Below are positions 29,955 through 38,295 of a stretch of 64,000 nt of DNA, one piece after another. This DNA comes from a virus: positions 1-64,000 of IMG/VR virus record IMGVR_UViG_3300031963_000065, one strand, 5' to 3'. Under the pieces are notes generated by a model, which ran no database searches, was not told the DNA's origin, and was given only the letters and a program-made list of their open reading frames with translations. Position 1 is the stretch's first letter. The number at the start of each line of letters is the position of its first letter. The translations under genes and the position numbers were made by a program.

Positions 29955-31070
29955 TCAATTGCATAAGTTTTCACATACGATTTGATGAAGCGATTTTCCA
30001 TAATCACCGGTATCTATATAATAGTTACTATTGACAAGGAAGTGATATGTGGGAAAAGGATTAACTCTGCTCGGATCAATCAATCTTTCCGTCTGCATCT
30101 TCATCATCTGATAATCACCTAAAGTTCTGTAGCACTCAGATAATCCCACAAGATGTTCATTTCTTGGTGGACACCATTCTTCTGCACGAATATAGCAGTC
30201 AATTGCTTTTTCAAAATTATTGCAAGTTCGATTCAAGTCTCCCATAGCACATAAAGTAAAATATGCCATCTCATCAATACCAGTTACATATCCAAGTTGA
30301 TGATAATTAAATCGATAATTCAGATACTCTTCATAATAAAATAAAGCACGACGTGCCATCTCCTGATTATGCGTTTCACCTAAAGGATAAGTACCATAAG
30401 CAGCATCATTATAACTTTTAGCAATATACCAGAAGTGATAAACATCCTCTAGCATTGTGTTGTTGGAAATGTGTTGGTTCTCAAGTTCAACAGCATCAGT
30501 AAAGAACTTAGTTGGATTTACCCAAGTCCGACCATCGTTAATAATGATGTGTCTAAATCCTCTTGCCAGACTTATTCTTGGAAACTCTTCTCCCGTTGGA
30601 ACACATCCAGGTTTCAGAATACACTCGTGCCTCTTGTCGTGCCTAAACCTCCAGGGAATTTTTGTATTCCATAGACGGCAACGATACCAAATACAATTAT
30701 CAGACTGTGCCGTAACATCCCAGGCATCAATTGAAGTATCTTCTAAAACACTCCAATCAAAGTCATCATCAACGTGTAGTTGTTCATCAGCATCAATTCT
30801 GAATAACCAGTCACAACCGTGGTCAGTCTCTGTACATTTCTGAACCAAGTCATCACTATTCCAACCAGGATAGTGCCATTCTACATTGTAGGTAAATCCA
30901 GGAATACCTTTTTGTTGAAAAAAGTCTTCAACCATCTGTTGAGTGCGGTCGTTACCATTACACTGGATAATCCAATAGTCAATGTGCTTATAACAAGAAT
31001 TAAGCATTCTCTCAACGACGTGCTCCTCATTTCCAAGCATTACATTGAGACATAGTTTAGTTTTCTTCAT
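29955..31070 (-). CDS. Family-2-like glycosyltransferase with C-terminal TPR-like helices, 371 aa
   Basis: The GT-A half is seen in LCLNVMLGNEEHVVERMLNS, YWIIQCNGNDRTQQMVEDFF and DWLFRIDADEQLHVDDDFDW, where DAD is the metal-binding DxD. Residues ~240-350 are helical and TPR-like (CAMGDLNRTCNNFEKAIDCYIRAEEW, LSECYRTLGDYQMMKMQTERL). Such GT2-TPR proteins act in glycan assembly. The gene overlaps UDP-galactopyranose mutase by 4 nt, suggesting a shared pathway. Confidence 0.75.
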   Translation of the reverse strand: MKKTKLCLNVMLGNEEHVVERMLNSCYKHIDYWIIQCNGNDRTQQMVEDFFQQKGIPGFTYNVEWHYPGWNSDDLVQKCTETDHGCDWLFRIDADEQLHVDDDFDWSVLEDTSIDAWDVTAQSDNCIWYRCRLWNTKIPWRFRHDKRHECILKPGCVPTGEEFPRISLARGFRHIIINDGRTWVNPTKFFTDAVELENQHISNNTMLEDVYHFWYIAKSYNDAAYGTYPLGETHNQEMARRALFYYEEYLNYRFNYHQLGYVTGIDEMAYFTLCAMGDLNRTCNNFEKAIDCYIRAEEWCPPRNEHLVGLSECYRTLGDYQMMKMQTERLIDPSRVNPFPTYHFLVNSNYYIDTGDYGKSLHQIVCENLCN

Positions 31071-32092
31071 GGCGTTAAAATAGAATCAGATAGTCCAAGT
31101 TTCTTCAGTTTTTTAGCAGTCTTGATGATGGTTTCATCAATCGTCAGATATTCATAAGTAGCAGTTCTTCCAGTGAATACTGTGTTCTTTTCTGCCTGCA
31201 TCAGAGGTTCATACAGTCTGAACTGACTGAGATACTCACCAAATATCATTGGATAATATGGATTGTTCACACCATCAACGTGAGGAACAGGATACTCTCT
31301 TGTGACAATTGTTGTTTCTACATCCTGTTTATACCAGTAGGAATGGTCAATTGCACGGTTCCATCCATTCTCTTTATTACATTCATTCAGTTGAATATAA
31401 AGAGTTTTAGGGCAATAGACGTGTTCAAAATTCAAAGAGCGATAAGTTAATTCGCCAAACTGATAATCAAAGTAATTATCAACCTTACCAGTATAAACCA
31501 ACAGGTCACACTTGTCTTTCAGTTTTCTCCACTCATCTCTGGGTGTATCCAAATGAACGGGGATACCATCCAGAATGTTTTCAAACATCCGAACAAATCC
31601 ATACTTAGGAAGACCCTGATACTTGTTATTCACAAAGTAAGTTTCTTCACCAGGATTTCTTACTGCTAGTCGTGCAAGAATACTCTGAGGAAGTTCCTCA
31701 AAGGGAGTATTCCACATCTTTTCAGAATAATCCCTGAAGACTAAATCAATAATTTCTTCATCAGAAAGTCGTCGTCCAATAATTCTATCAGACGTATCAT
31801 TATAAGGAATGGGGATTTTACCCAGTTTAGTATTTGCCCAGACCTTGACTGAGAAATCATTAAACTCCGAAAACTGATGCAACCAGTTCCAGACTTTCTC
31901 ACTATTAGTATGAATTGCGTGTGGACCATGTGCATGGACAATACAACGGGTCTTTTCATCAATATAGTCGTAGCAATTACCAGAAATATAAGATCTAGTT
32001 TCAAATACTTCTACATCCCACCCATTATCTTTTAAAATTCTAGCGGCAGTTGAACCTGCTGTTCCTGCGCCGATTACATATGCAAGTGCCAT
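31067..32092 (-). CDS. glf: UDP-galactopyranose mutase
   Basis: A 341-aa protein with an FAD-binding GAGTAGSTAARIL motif at 7-19 and family blocks VFETRSYISGNCYDYID, AHGPHAIHTNSEKVWNWL, FRDYSEKMWNTPFEELP and QFGELTYRSLNFEH, matching bacterial Glf. It converts UDP-galactopyranose to UDP-galactofuranose, the donor for galactofuranose-containing glycans. In a phage it suggests that one of the neighbouring transferases adds Galf, but this is not proven. Confidence 0.85.
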   Translation of the reverse strand: MALAYVIGAGTAGSTAARILKDNGWDVEVFETRSYISGNCYDYIDEKTRCIVHAHGPHAIHTNSEKVWNWLHQFSEFNDFSVKVWANTKLGKIPIPYNDTSDRIIGRRLSDEEIIDLVFRDYSEKMWNTPFEELPQSILARLAVRNPGEETYFVNNKYQGLPKYGFVRMFENILDGIPVHLDTPRDEWRKLKDKCDLLVYTGKVDNYFDYQFGELTYRSLNFEHVYCPKTLYIQLNECNKENGWNRAIDHSYWYKQDVETTIVTREYPVPHVDGVNNPYYPMIFGEYLSQFRLYEPLMQAEKNTVFTGRTATYEYLTIDETIIKTAKKLKKLGLSDSILTP

Positions 32093-32097
32093 AAAAA

Positions 32098-33330
32098 TTA
32101 AATTGCAAGAATTCCAGGGAAACGTTCTTCATCCTTAATTGCTGTCAACCAAGCAGTGACAACAGGAATATGTGGTGCCATTTCCCAAGTATTTAACCGA
32201 TACGTTTGAAAGCGAATATCATAGTTTCTAATGAAGTTTGCTAGCTGTTTGTTGGTATAATACCAGAAACTATGTTCATTCCAGAAGCTAACGTGAGTTG
32301 GGTCTTGGAATGCACCCCTACCATCAGTAGAAGGAACCTCAATCATTGCCCAACCACCGTGTGCAAGGACCCGATGAATTTCTCTCATTGACTTAACAGG
32401 GTCTCTCAGGTGCTCTAGAACATGACTTGCATTCAAAACACCAACACTATTATCAGGAAGTGGGATGCCATCATTCAGGTCACAAGTAATATCAGCACCC
32501 TCCTGGTCAATGGTTACATAACCAGGACGAGGATAAAGTCCACCACCAATATCAACTTTCAGAAGTCCACGGTCTTCTGCATCTTTCTCTGCAAGTTGAT
32601 ATCCATACTCATAATAAAGGTCTACGGTCTTAGTTTGAATTTGAGCATTTCTTTCTAGGTAAGTATTGTCACCATAAACCCTATAGATGTAAAGAGGTTT
32701 TTGAATATGATACATCTTCGTATTCAGATAGGTTCTTATCATCAACTCGTGGTCATCACATATACTTAATTGAACATTATGCCCACCGATTGATTGATAA
32801 ACACTCCTTCTCCAAGATCTAACATGGTCAGGAGAATACCAGATGAATGATAATGCCTGACTAGTTGGACGCCAAGAGTTCATCACATAACGGTCTTTAC
32901 CACGAAAATTGTAGAAGTAGTAAGACCAACCATGCTGCTCATTATAAGGAACAAAGTTATCATCATACACAGCAACATCACTGTACACAAAACCAACACT
33001 CTCGTCTTGGTATGCCTTGTTAAGTTCTTCCAGACAGTCTGGTGTGATCATATCATCATGGTCAACTTCCACAAGGACATCACCAGAACCAAGATGGAAT
33101 GCCTTGCTCTTGTGAAACCCAACGTTAGGATTATTTTCATTACACTCGTAGATCTTTACCCTCCCATCATTCTCAATTTCTGGAGAGAGTTTGCTACGGT
33201 TAAACTTACCATTCAACCACAAAATCCACTCCCAGTTCTCATAAGTCTGAGCACACAGACTTTCGTAGAGTTCTTGAAGGTAGGGAGTGTTCTTGTGGGA
33301 TGGCGAAATAATGCTGAACTTATAATCCAT
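32098..33330 (-). CDS. Bifunctional GT2 glycosyltransferase - SAM methyltransferase fusion, 410 aa
   Basis: The N-terminal half is a family-2 transferase: FSIISPSHKNTPYLQELYESL, VEVDHDDMITPDCLEELNKAY (metal-binding DHDD) and GHNVQLSICDDHELMIRTY. From about residue 255 a class I methyltransferase follows: LLKVDIGGGLYPRPGYVTID, ITCDLNDGIPLPDNSVGVLN, ASHVLEHLRDPVKSMREIHR and VLAHGGWAMIEVPS. The fusion suggests transfer and methylation of one sugar chain. A second GT-methyltransferase fusion lies at 38296..39594. Confidence 0.8.
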   Translation of the reverse strand: MDYKFSIISPSHKNTPYLQELYESLCAQTYENWEWILWLNGKFNRSKLSPEIENDGRVKIYECNENNPNVGFHKSKAFHLGSGDVLVEVDHDDMITPDCLEELNKAYQDESVGFVYSDVAVYDDNFVPYNEQHGWSYYFYNFRGKDRYVMNSWRPTSQALSFIWYSPDHVRSWRRSVYQSIGGHNVQLSICDDHELMIRTYLNTKMYHIQKPLYIYRVYGDNTYLERNAQIQTKTVDLYYEYGYQLAEKDAEDRGLLKVDIGGGLYPRPGYVTIDQEGADITCDLNDGIPLPDNSVGVLNASHVLEHLRDPVKSMREIHRVLAHGGWAMIEVPSTDGRGAFQDPTHVSFWNEHSFWYYTNKQLANFIRNYDIRFQTYRLNTWEMAPHIPVVTAWLTAIKDEERFPGILAI

Positions 33331-33361
33331 TCAAGTAAAGGTGATATAGAAGTATTATACC

Positions 33362-33679
33362 TTATGTAGTTGGTTCAGTCAAACTATTTTTTGAAATTTT
33401 TGAAACTACTTTTTTTAACTGATCATTCACTAGATATGGTAGTTCAGTTCCCCTCATGTTCTGAATATAAATTTTTCTACCATCAATATATTTTTTACCA
33501 TTATCTGGTTTGTAAAGACCACCCACTAAAGTTATAGGTAGTTTTTCTATCTCACAATTAACCGCATCTAAATCACAATAAAAATTATCAAGTATACTAA
33601 TATCAGTCAAACCATAATTTATGGTTGTGACATTCAACTTCTCACTTAACTTAAAAACATCATTATCAAAAAATATCAT
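33362..33679 (-). CDS. Short protein resembling the N-terminus of the 2OG-oxygenase-like family, 105 aa
   Basis: TDISILDNFYCDLDAVNCEIEKLPIT...LVGGLYKPDNGKKYIDGRKIYIQ aligns by eye with the N-terminal VVDNFYANPYAVREFAL...YFKGSRSKEQY stretch of the protein at 29369..29953. It stops before any iron-binding HxD. It is therefore either a truncated paralogue or a separate short domain. It lies 2 nt before the tail-assembly chaperone gene's 3' end, in a tight operon. Inactive as an oxygenase if the alignment is right. Confidence 0.5.
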   Translation of the reverse strand: MIFFDNDVFKLSEKLNVTTINYGLTDISILDNFYCDLDAVNCEIEKLPITLVGGLYKPDNGKKYIDGRKIYIQNMRGTELPYLVNDQLKKVVSKISKNSLTEPTT

Positions 33680-33680
33680 A

Positions 33681-34196
33681 TTAATCTGGTTTAGTTGGCC
33701 AATTCTCGTGATTTAAATCATTAACCATTGGTTTTGGATCACTAATAATAACTGGGAGATCTCGCAATATCTGACGATATGTTGCCCACTCATCTTTCTT
33801 TTCTTCTGTTAGTGGGGAATCTGGAGATTGAGTCCAATCACATCTAGATAAAAGACTATCTCTTATATTTCTAAATTCTTTCCAGTAATTTCTTGCTGCT
33901 TCCAATGCCAATTCTTCTAAAATTTTTTTCTCCTCATTCTCTTTATTTAATGCCTCAAGTTCAGTATCAATTCTTTCCTTTTCATTATTAAAATCCAAAA
34001 CTGCCTGTTCAAAAATACCCAACTCCTCAATTCTTTTATTGGGAGATCCATCAATATACTCAATCTCACCCCAGGTATCATACCATTGAACAGCATGAAT
34101 ATTTGACGGAATCCAAGAAAAATCCTGTTCAATATTACGATAAAACTCATTATCAATTCCAATTGTTTTATCACTTGGAATAAGTGTAATTCTCAT
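33681..34196 (-). CDS. Tail-fibre assembly chaperone-like protein, 171 aa
   Basis: The C-terminal block RNIRDSLLSRCDWTQSPDSPL, then TEEKKDEWATYRQILRDLPV, is the signature of phage tail-assembly chaperones (Phage_tail_APC type: DWTQ.pD and W..YRQ.LRDLP). The N-terminal ~80 residues (WIPSNIHAVQWYDTWGEIEY) belong to a fibre-associated beta domain, joined by a coiled-coil linker (about 75-105). It overlaps the next gene by 4 nt and is two genes after the collar-type collagen fibre, so that fibre is its probable client. Confidence 0.75.
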   Translation of the reverse strand: MRITLIPSDKTIGIDNEFYRNIEQDFSWIPSNIHAVQWYDTWGEIEYIDGSPNKRIEELGIFEQAVLDFNNEKERIDTELEALNKENEEKKILEELALEAARNYWKEFRNIRDSLLSRCDWTQSPDSPLTEEKKDEWATYRQILRDLPVIISDPKPMVNDLNHENWPTKPD

Positions 34197-34537
34197 TCTT
34201 CTTTACCTTCTTCTAAGATATTTATAGGTTGATTGAGTGGTGTAATTTGTGCAGGAATAATTTGTTGCTTAAGTGCTTCTTTATAAAGTTCTTGGTTTTG
34301 ATAGTTTGCTCGCACAACTTCATTCCTAAAACTCTCTACTGCTGCTCCAGTCTGATTTGATTTTTGTGCTATTTCAACTGCCATAAAAGGCATCCAAGTT
34401 ACTGCACACCCCCACTCATCAACTGGTTCTCCTGTGTTTGGATTAGTACCTCTCATCTGAGTGTACCATGAACACTTAAGACCAATGCAGTCTTTCTTAA
34501 TAAGTGGACAAAAGTTTCCTGGTTTAATTTTAGCCAT
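34193..34537 (-). CDS. Conserved cyanophage fibre-associated protein, 114 aa
   Basis: The N-terminal region has CPLIKKDCIGLKCSWYTQM and NPNTGEPVDEWGCAVTWMPF, with four Cys in 10-46 that could form a small zinc or disulfide knot. The C-terminal half is helical and polar. The same protein type occurs next to fibre genes in other T4-like cyanophages, in my recollection. It lies between a collagen-like collar fibre and a tail-fibre chaperone. Function unknown; accessory assembly factor is a reasonable guess. Confidence 0.65.
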   Translation of the reverse strand: MAKIKPGNFCPLIKKDCIGLKCSWYTQMRGTNPNTGEPVDEWGCAVTWMPFMAVEIAQKSNQTGAAVESFRNEVVRANYQNQELYKEALKQQIIPAQITPLNQPINILEEGKEE

Positions 34538-34562
34538 ATCTAAAAATTATATTATATCAGTA

Positions 34563-35924
34563 TTAGTCTTTAGAAGCAATAATTAAGTCAACATATTGGA
34601 CAGCAAAGTCCATTGCTGTACCTGTAAAAGATGCTGAACCAGACCAAGATGGATTAGTAAATCCGTGTCCGTGAGAGTTTCCACCACCAGTTGATGTGGT
34701 ATTTGGGCTGAGACCAACAATTGTACCACCACCGGCAAATCCTTGAGAACCACCTCCACCATTATCAAGCAAAAATTGCCCAGATGTTGATGAGTGGTTG
34801 TGGGATGGCATCTCTGAAGTGGTTAGTGTAGTATTACTTACAGAACCGCCAGAGTTAGATCCAGAAACCGAAACAGAACCAGATGGTGTCCTAGAAGCAA
34901 ATACACTTGTAAATGCGGTCGTACCACCAGAACTTGCAGATCCACTTACTACTCTAAGTGCTTTATTATTATGAGTTGTTTGTTTGGTCCAACCAGTAGG
35001 TGCTGCTGTCTGTTGGAATAACATCAAAGTGCCTGATGCAAAAGTTATAGCGCCAGAAGTACCTTGAGATCCAACAGCACCCTGTGCACCTACAGCACCT
35101 TGAGCACCTGTAGATCCTTGAGCACCTTGAGTACCTGTAGATCCTTGAGCACCTTGAGCACCTATAGTACCTTGAGATCCTGATGTACCTGCGGTTCCTT
35201 GAGCACCTTGAGCACCTGTGGAACCTTGAGCACCTTGAGCACCTGTGGAACCTTGAGCACCTTGAGCACCTGTAGATCCTTGTGCTCCTACTGAACCTTG
35301 AGCACCAGTAGCACCTTGAGCACCAGTAGCACCTTGAGCACCTGTGGAACCTTGAGCACCAACTGTGCCTTGTACACCTGTAGATCCTTGAGCACCTACA
35401 TCACCTTGAGCACCTTGAGCACCTACATCACCTTGAGCACCTGTGGAACCTTGAGATCCTGATGCACCTGCGGTTCCTTGAGCACCAGTAGCACCTTGAG
35501 CACCTTGAGCACCTATAGTACCTTGAGATCCTGATGTACCTGCGGTTCCTTGAGCACCTTGAGCACCTTGAGCACCTTGAGCACCTTGAGCACCTTGAGC
35601 ACCTGTAGATCCTTGTGCTCCTACTGAACCTTGAGCACCAACTGTGCCTTGTACACCTGTAGATCCTTGTGCTCCTACTGAACCTTGAGCACCTTGAGCA
35701 CCTTCAGCACCTGTAGATCCTTGAGCACCTTGATCCCCTACAGCACCTTGAGCACCTTGAGCACCTGTAGATCCTTGAGCACCTTGAGCACCTGTAGATC
35801 CTTGAGCACCTTGAGTTCCAGGTGTTCCCTGCCTAACCCAAGATGTTCCATTCCATATCCATCTGGAGTTACTAGATGTAAAAATATCATTTACTGATGG
35901 ACTATCTGGAAAGTTTAGAGCCAT
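34563..35924 (-). CDS. Collagen-like tail fibre with collar-type C-terminal domain, 453 aa
   Basis: Head (1-33): [20 protein letters not shown] and [13 protein letters not shown]. Gly-X-Y rod from about 34 to 300 ([17 protein letters not shown]). C-terminal domain (about 300-453) with [36 protein letters not shown] and [13 protein letters not shown]. This is the Phage_Tail_Collar / gp12-like fold, in which HNH and HGH histidines can bind metal. It is likely a short-tail-fibre or receptor-binding trimer. A late-promoter octamer is 28 nt upstream. Confidence 0.85.
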   Translation of the reverse strand: MALNFPDSPSVNDIFTSSNSRWIWNGTSWVRQGTPGTQGAQGSTGAQGAQGSTGAQGAQGAVGDQGAQGSTGAEGAQGAQGSVGAQGSTGVQGTVGAQGSVGAQGSTGAQGAQGAQGAQGAQGAQGTAGTSGSQGTIGAQGAQGATGAQGTAGASGSQGSTGAQGDVGAQGAQGDVGAQGSTGVQGTVGAQGSTGAQGATGAQGATGAQGSVGAQGSTGAQGAQGSTGAQGAQGSTGAQGAQGTAGTSGSQGTIGAQGAQGSTGTQGAQGSTGAQGAVGAQGAVGSQGTSGAITFASGTLMLFQQTAAPTGWTKQTTHNNKALRVVSGSASSGGTTAFTSVFASRTPSGSVSVSGSNSGGSVSNTTLTTSEMPSHNHSSTSGQFLLDNGGGGSQGFAGGGTIVGLSPNTTSTGGGNSHGHGFTNPSWSGSASFTGTAMDFAVQYVDLIIASKD

Positions 35925-35951
35925 TATCTAACCACTATATTCCTTTCAAGT

Positions 35952-35959
35952 TATTTATC
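35952..35959 (-). promoter_or_regulatory. T4-type late promoter octamer (GATAAATA)
   Basis: The minus strand reads GATAAATA 28 nt upstream of the collagen-collar fibre start at 35924. Confidence 0.5.
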
Positions 35960-36011
35960 TTTTCTTTGAATTCTTAAAGGATTATAACCAATATCATACA
36001 TAAAGTCAAAT

Positions 36012-36042
36012 AAAAAAAGAGAGTATAAAACTCTCCTTTTTT
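36012..36042. terminator. Bidirectional terminator
   Basis: Stem GAGAGT/ACTCTC (36019..36024 with 36030..36035) is flanked by A7 on the left and T6 on the right, so it can work on either strand. It separates the 89-aa gene from the collagen fibre's promoter. Confidence 0.65.
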
Positions 36043-36074
36043 AACCACCAACTCACCTCTCCCACCACAGAGAG

Positions 36075-36112
36075 GGTCTTCATTCCCAAAGATACAAGGA
36101 ATCTTGAAGACC
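36075..36112. repeat. Inverted repeat after the 89-aa gene
   Basis: GGTCTTCA (36075..36082) pairs perfectly with TGAAGACC (36105..36112), and ATTCC/GGAAT extend it imperfectly. There is no U-run, so it is not a standard terminator. Apart from this and the terminator at 36012, the 36043..36135 stretch holds nothing I can name. Confidence 0.5.
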
Positions 36113-36135
36113 TTAAAGAGAACGTACACCCATCA

Positions 36136-36405
36136 TCAAAGATTAGTTAACCAAATGTTTTCAGCAAGTTTTGCTTCGCCAGTTATAATTGCAGATTCTA
36201 GATCTGAAATATCTTCTCCAGAATCTACAATTTCTTGGTCAGTAACAACAAGTTTAAGGTGTCCAACATTACGATCAATATTAGATTTTAAGTCTTTGGA
36301 GGGCGTTTCTCCACCATCTAATTTTTCAATAGCATCTTCAATCACCCAAACACTATCTTTAGCTACAGTAATTGTTTGCAAAATTTGTTCTTGAGTTCTT
36401 GCCAT
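36136..36405 (-). CDS. Hypothetical protein, 89 aa
   Basis: A small acidic protein with Glu/Asp-rich helices (MARTQEQILQTITVAKDSVW; VIEDAIEKLDGGETPSKDL). It lies 3 nt after the sulfotransferase gene's stop and before a strong terminator. No family recognised. Could be an accessory or regulatory partner of the glycan operon. Confidence 0.55.
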   Translation of the reverse strand: MARTQEQILQTITVAKDSVWVIEDAIEKLDGGETPSKDLKSNIDRNVGHLKLVVTDQEIVDSGEDISDLESAIITGEAKLAENIWLTNL

Positions 36406-36408
36406 TTT

Positions 36409-37323
36409 TTAAGCTCCTATAAAGTTTTTTGAATCTTCAAAGACCTGATTATTTGCATTTATATTCAATTCAATATCTTCATAATCAATTGATTCAAGAT
36501 CTCTCCAAAATTCAAGTCCTTTACATCTTGATAAGATTTCATCGGAAAGAATTTCTTTTGGAGATAAAGAAGTTTTTTTCAACTCCTTTCTAACATAATG
36601 CATATCACTTAAACCATAAGTAGAGGCATCATTTTCCTCATTAATGTTAATAAGATTATCAAATTCGTGTTCATAATATTCTTCATCAAGAAACTCATAA
36701 ATTTTCTTCATTGTTTTTTCTGGAAAACTAACAAGATCATCATATTCAACAAAATGCAAATATTTTTCCTGCCCTTTCGTTAGTACATCACGAATTCCCA
36801 AATAACTTTGTCCAAGAATTCCAGATTCACTTACAAGAAATTCACAACGATTATCATCCGTTAATAAAATATTAGATTTAACTAACATATCATCAATAAA
36901 GTTTATTTTTCCATTTACTTCATATGGATTACGACGATGCATCGAAATAAAAGATGCTAAAATTTCATCAATGTTTCTAACAGGACAAATAATTTTTGGT
37001 GTAATTCCCAAGTAACCTTCAATGTAATGAATTCGATTTACCCAAGATCTATTCTTGTCAAAAATTACTGGTTTTTTTACATCAAAATAATATTGATGAA
37101 TAATATTGGAAATAATCATTGATGCTTGTTCTGGTTTTGGATATGCCAAAAACAACTCGTCCTGAGACAATTGTTGTTCTAACATAATCATCAACCCAGT
37201 CACAGGAGAACTAGGACCAGAATAAAACCTTGGATTTTGATTTAAAATGCTAGATAAAATTGTACTTCCAGAGCGAGGAAGTCCCGCCATAAAATAATAA
37301 GTTTTTTGCACTGGTTCTACCAT
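36409..37323 (-). CDS. Sulfotransferase-like protein, 304 aa
   Basis: A P-loop of the PAPS-dependent sulfotransferase type is visible at residues 14-26 (GLPRSGSTILSSI), near the N-terminus as expected. Further family elements are KPVIFDKNRSWVNRIHYIEG and KIICPVRNIDEILASFISMH (3'-phosphate-binding R..S region). It should transfer sulfate from PAPS to a sugar or other hydroxyl. The neighbours are a glycosyltransferase upstream and a collagen fibre downstream, consistent with a sulfated glycan. Confidence 0.8.
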   Translation of the reverse strand: MVEPVQKTYYFMAGLPRSGSTILSSILNQNPRFYSGPSSPVTGLMIMLEQQLSQDELFLAYPKPEQASMIISNIIHQYYFDVKKPVIFDKNRSWVNRIHYIEGYLGITPKIICPVRNIDEILASFISMHRRNPYEVNGKINFIDDMLVKSNILLTDDNRCEFLVSESGILGQSYLGIRDVLTKGQEKYLHFVEYDDLVSFPEKTMKKIYEFLDEEYYEHEFDNLININEENDASTYGLSDMHYVRKELKKTSLSPKEILSDEILSRCKGLEFWRDLESIDYEDIELNINANNQVFEDSKNFIGA

Positions 37324-37332
37324 AGACTTAAT

Positions 37333-38235
37333 TTACTGAGCATCAACGGATTTAACAATTTCATTAAAATCAAACAGTTCGGTTCCCTCTTCATAAGGAT
37401 ACTCAACTTCATTACCATCAAAGTCAAAATCAAAAAGATAACTCCCCGGTAATTTAAAATCATATGGAACTGTTGTGGAGATATTATCATGCAGATCATA
37501 TCCAAATACTTTTGGACTAGTCCCATTCCAAAGAACTGTTGATTTTTTATTTAGTGCGGCAGCAGCATGTTGAACACAAGAATCAATTAAGATTCTTTTT
37601 TTAGCATGAAGAACAATACTAAAGTATTCCATCAAAGATAAAGATTTTTCTGGTGTTGCAAAAATGTGCTCGACACCTTCTAGTTTTGGCGAATTAACTT
37701 TTGTAAGTTGAATAATATGATATTCAGATTTATAATAATCTACAAGTTTTTCTGCAAGATCAAATGGCATATCTCTTGTCCAAGAATATGGTTTCGAATC
37801 AGTGGTCATAACTCCACCGTTAGTATGAATAATCATAACTGGTTTTTTTCGTTTCCAAACTTCTCTGGATATATTTTGTTGAAGTTTATTAAATCTTATT
37901 TCTGGTCTTTCTCTAGAATATTTAATACCATACATATCACACCAATTCTCAATTAAACGTTTACGTTTATGAATATGATTAGTTGTATAATATGGTTCAT
38001 TATGAAATAGAATAGAATCTTTATCTTGAATATATTCTTGATAAAAATACTGCGTTGTTCCTATGGTATAAACTCTATGAACATAAGGAAGATTTATAAA
38101 AATATCTGCATATGCACAGACTATAACTAATTTACGATCTGGGTGATTTGCTTTAATTGCTTTTGCTACTGCGGTGGCCGCAATATGTTTTCCAATACCA
38201 CCCTGCACATGAAAAATACTATATTTTGATTTCAT
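37333..38235 (-). CDS. Glycosyltransferase-9-like (heptosyltransferase-fold) protein, 300 aa
   Basis: The N-terminus (YSIFHVQGGIGKHIAATAVAK) has the GG-IG-K/A pattern of GT-B fold GT9 proteins. The C-terminal part has HIIQLTKVNSPKLEGVEHIF, MEYFSIVLHAKKRILIDSCVQHAAAALN and KSTVLWNGTSPKVFGYDLH, with the D...H/AAA pattern of the donor-binding domain (as in the WaaF type). The acceptor sugar is unknown. It is followed 9 nt later by the sulfotransferase gene and lies downstream of a GT-methyltransferase fusion. Confidence 0.65.
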   Translation of the reverse strand: MKSKYSIFHVQGGIGKHIAATAVAKAIKANHPDRKLVIVCAYADIFINLPYVHRVYTIGTTQYFYQEYIQDKDSILFHNEPYYTTNHIHKRKRLIENWCDMYGIKYSRERPEIRFNKLQQNISREVWKRKKPVMIIHTNGGVMTTDSKPYSWTRDMPFDLAEKLVDYYKSEYHIIQLTKVNSPKLEGVEHIFATPEKSLSLMEYFSIVLHAKKRILIDSCVQHAAAALNKKSTVLWNGTSPKVFGYDLHDNISTTVPYDFKLPGSYLFDFDFDGNEVEYPYEEGTELFDFNEIVKSVDAQ

Positions 38236-38295
38236 AAATGAATGATTAACTTGAATGGGTCTACTTATAAAATATTATTATCAATTTATGGTGCA

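Noticed and set aside
33681-34174. Second-frame ORF of 75 codons at 33947..34174 and similar short same-strand ORFs
   Set aside because: Lies within the tail-chaperone gene in another frame, without ribosome site or recognised motif.
36006-36083. 25-codon ORF (MKTLSVVGEVSWWLKKE...) after the 89-aa gene
   Set aside because: Runs through the terminator stem and U-run, has no ribosome site, and lies outside any coupled unit. Could be revisited if conserved in relatives.
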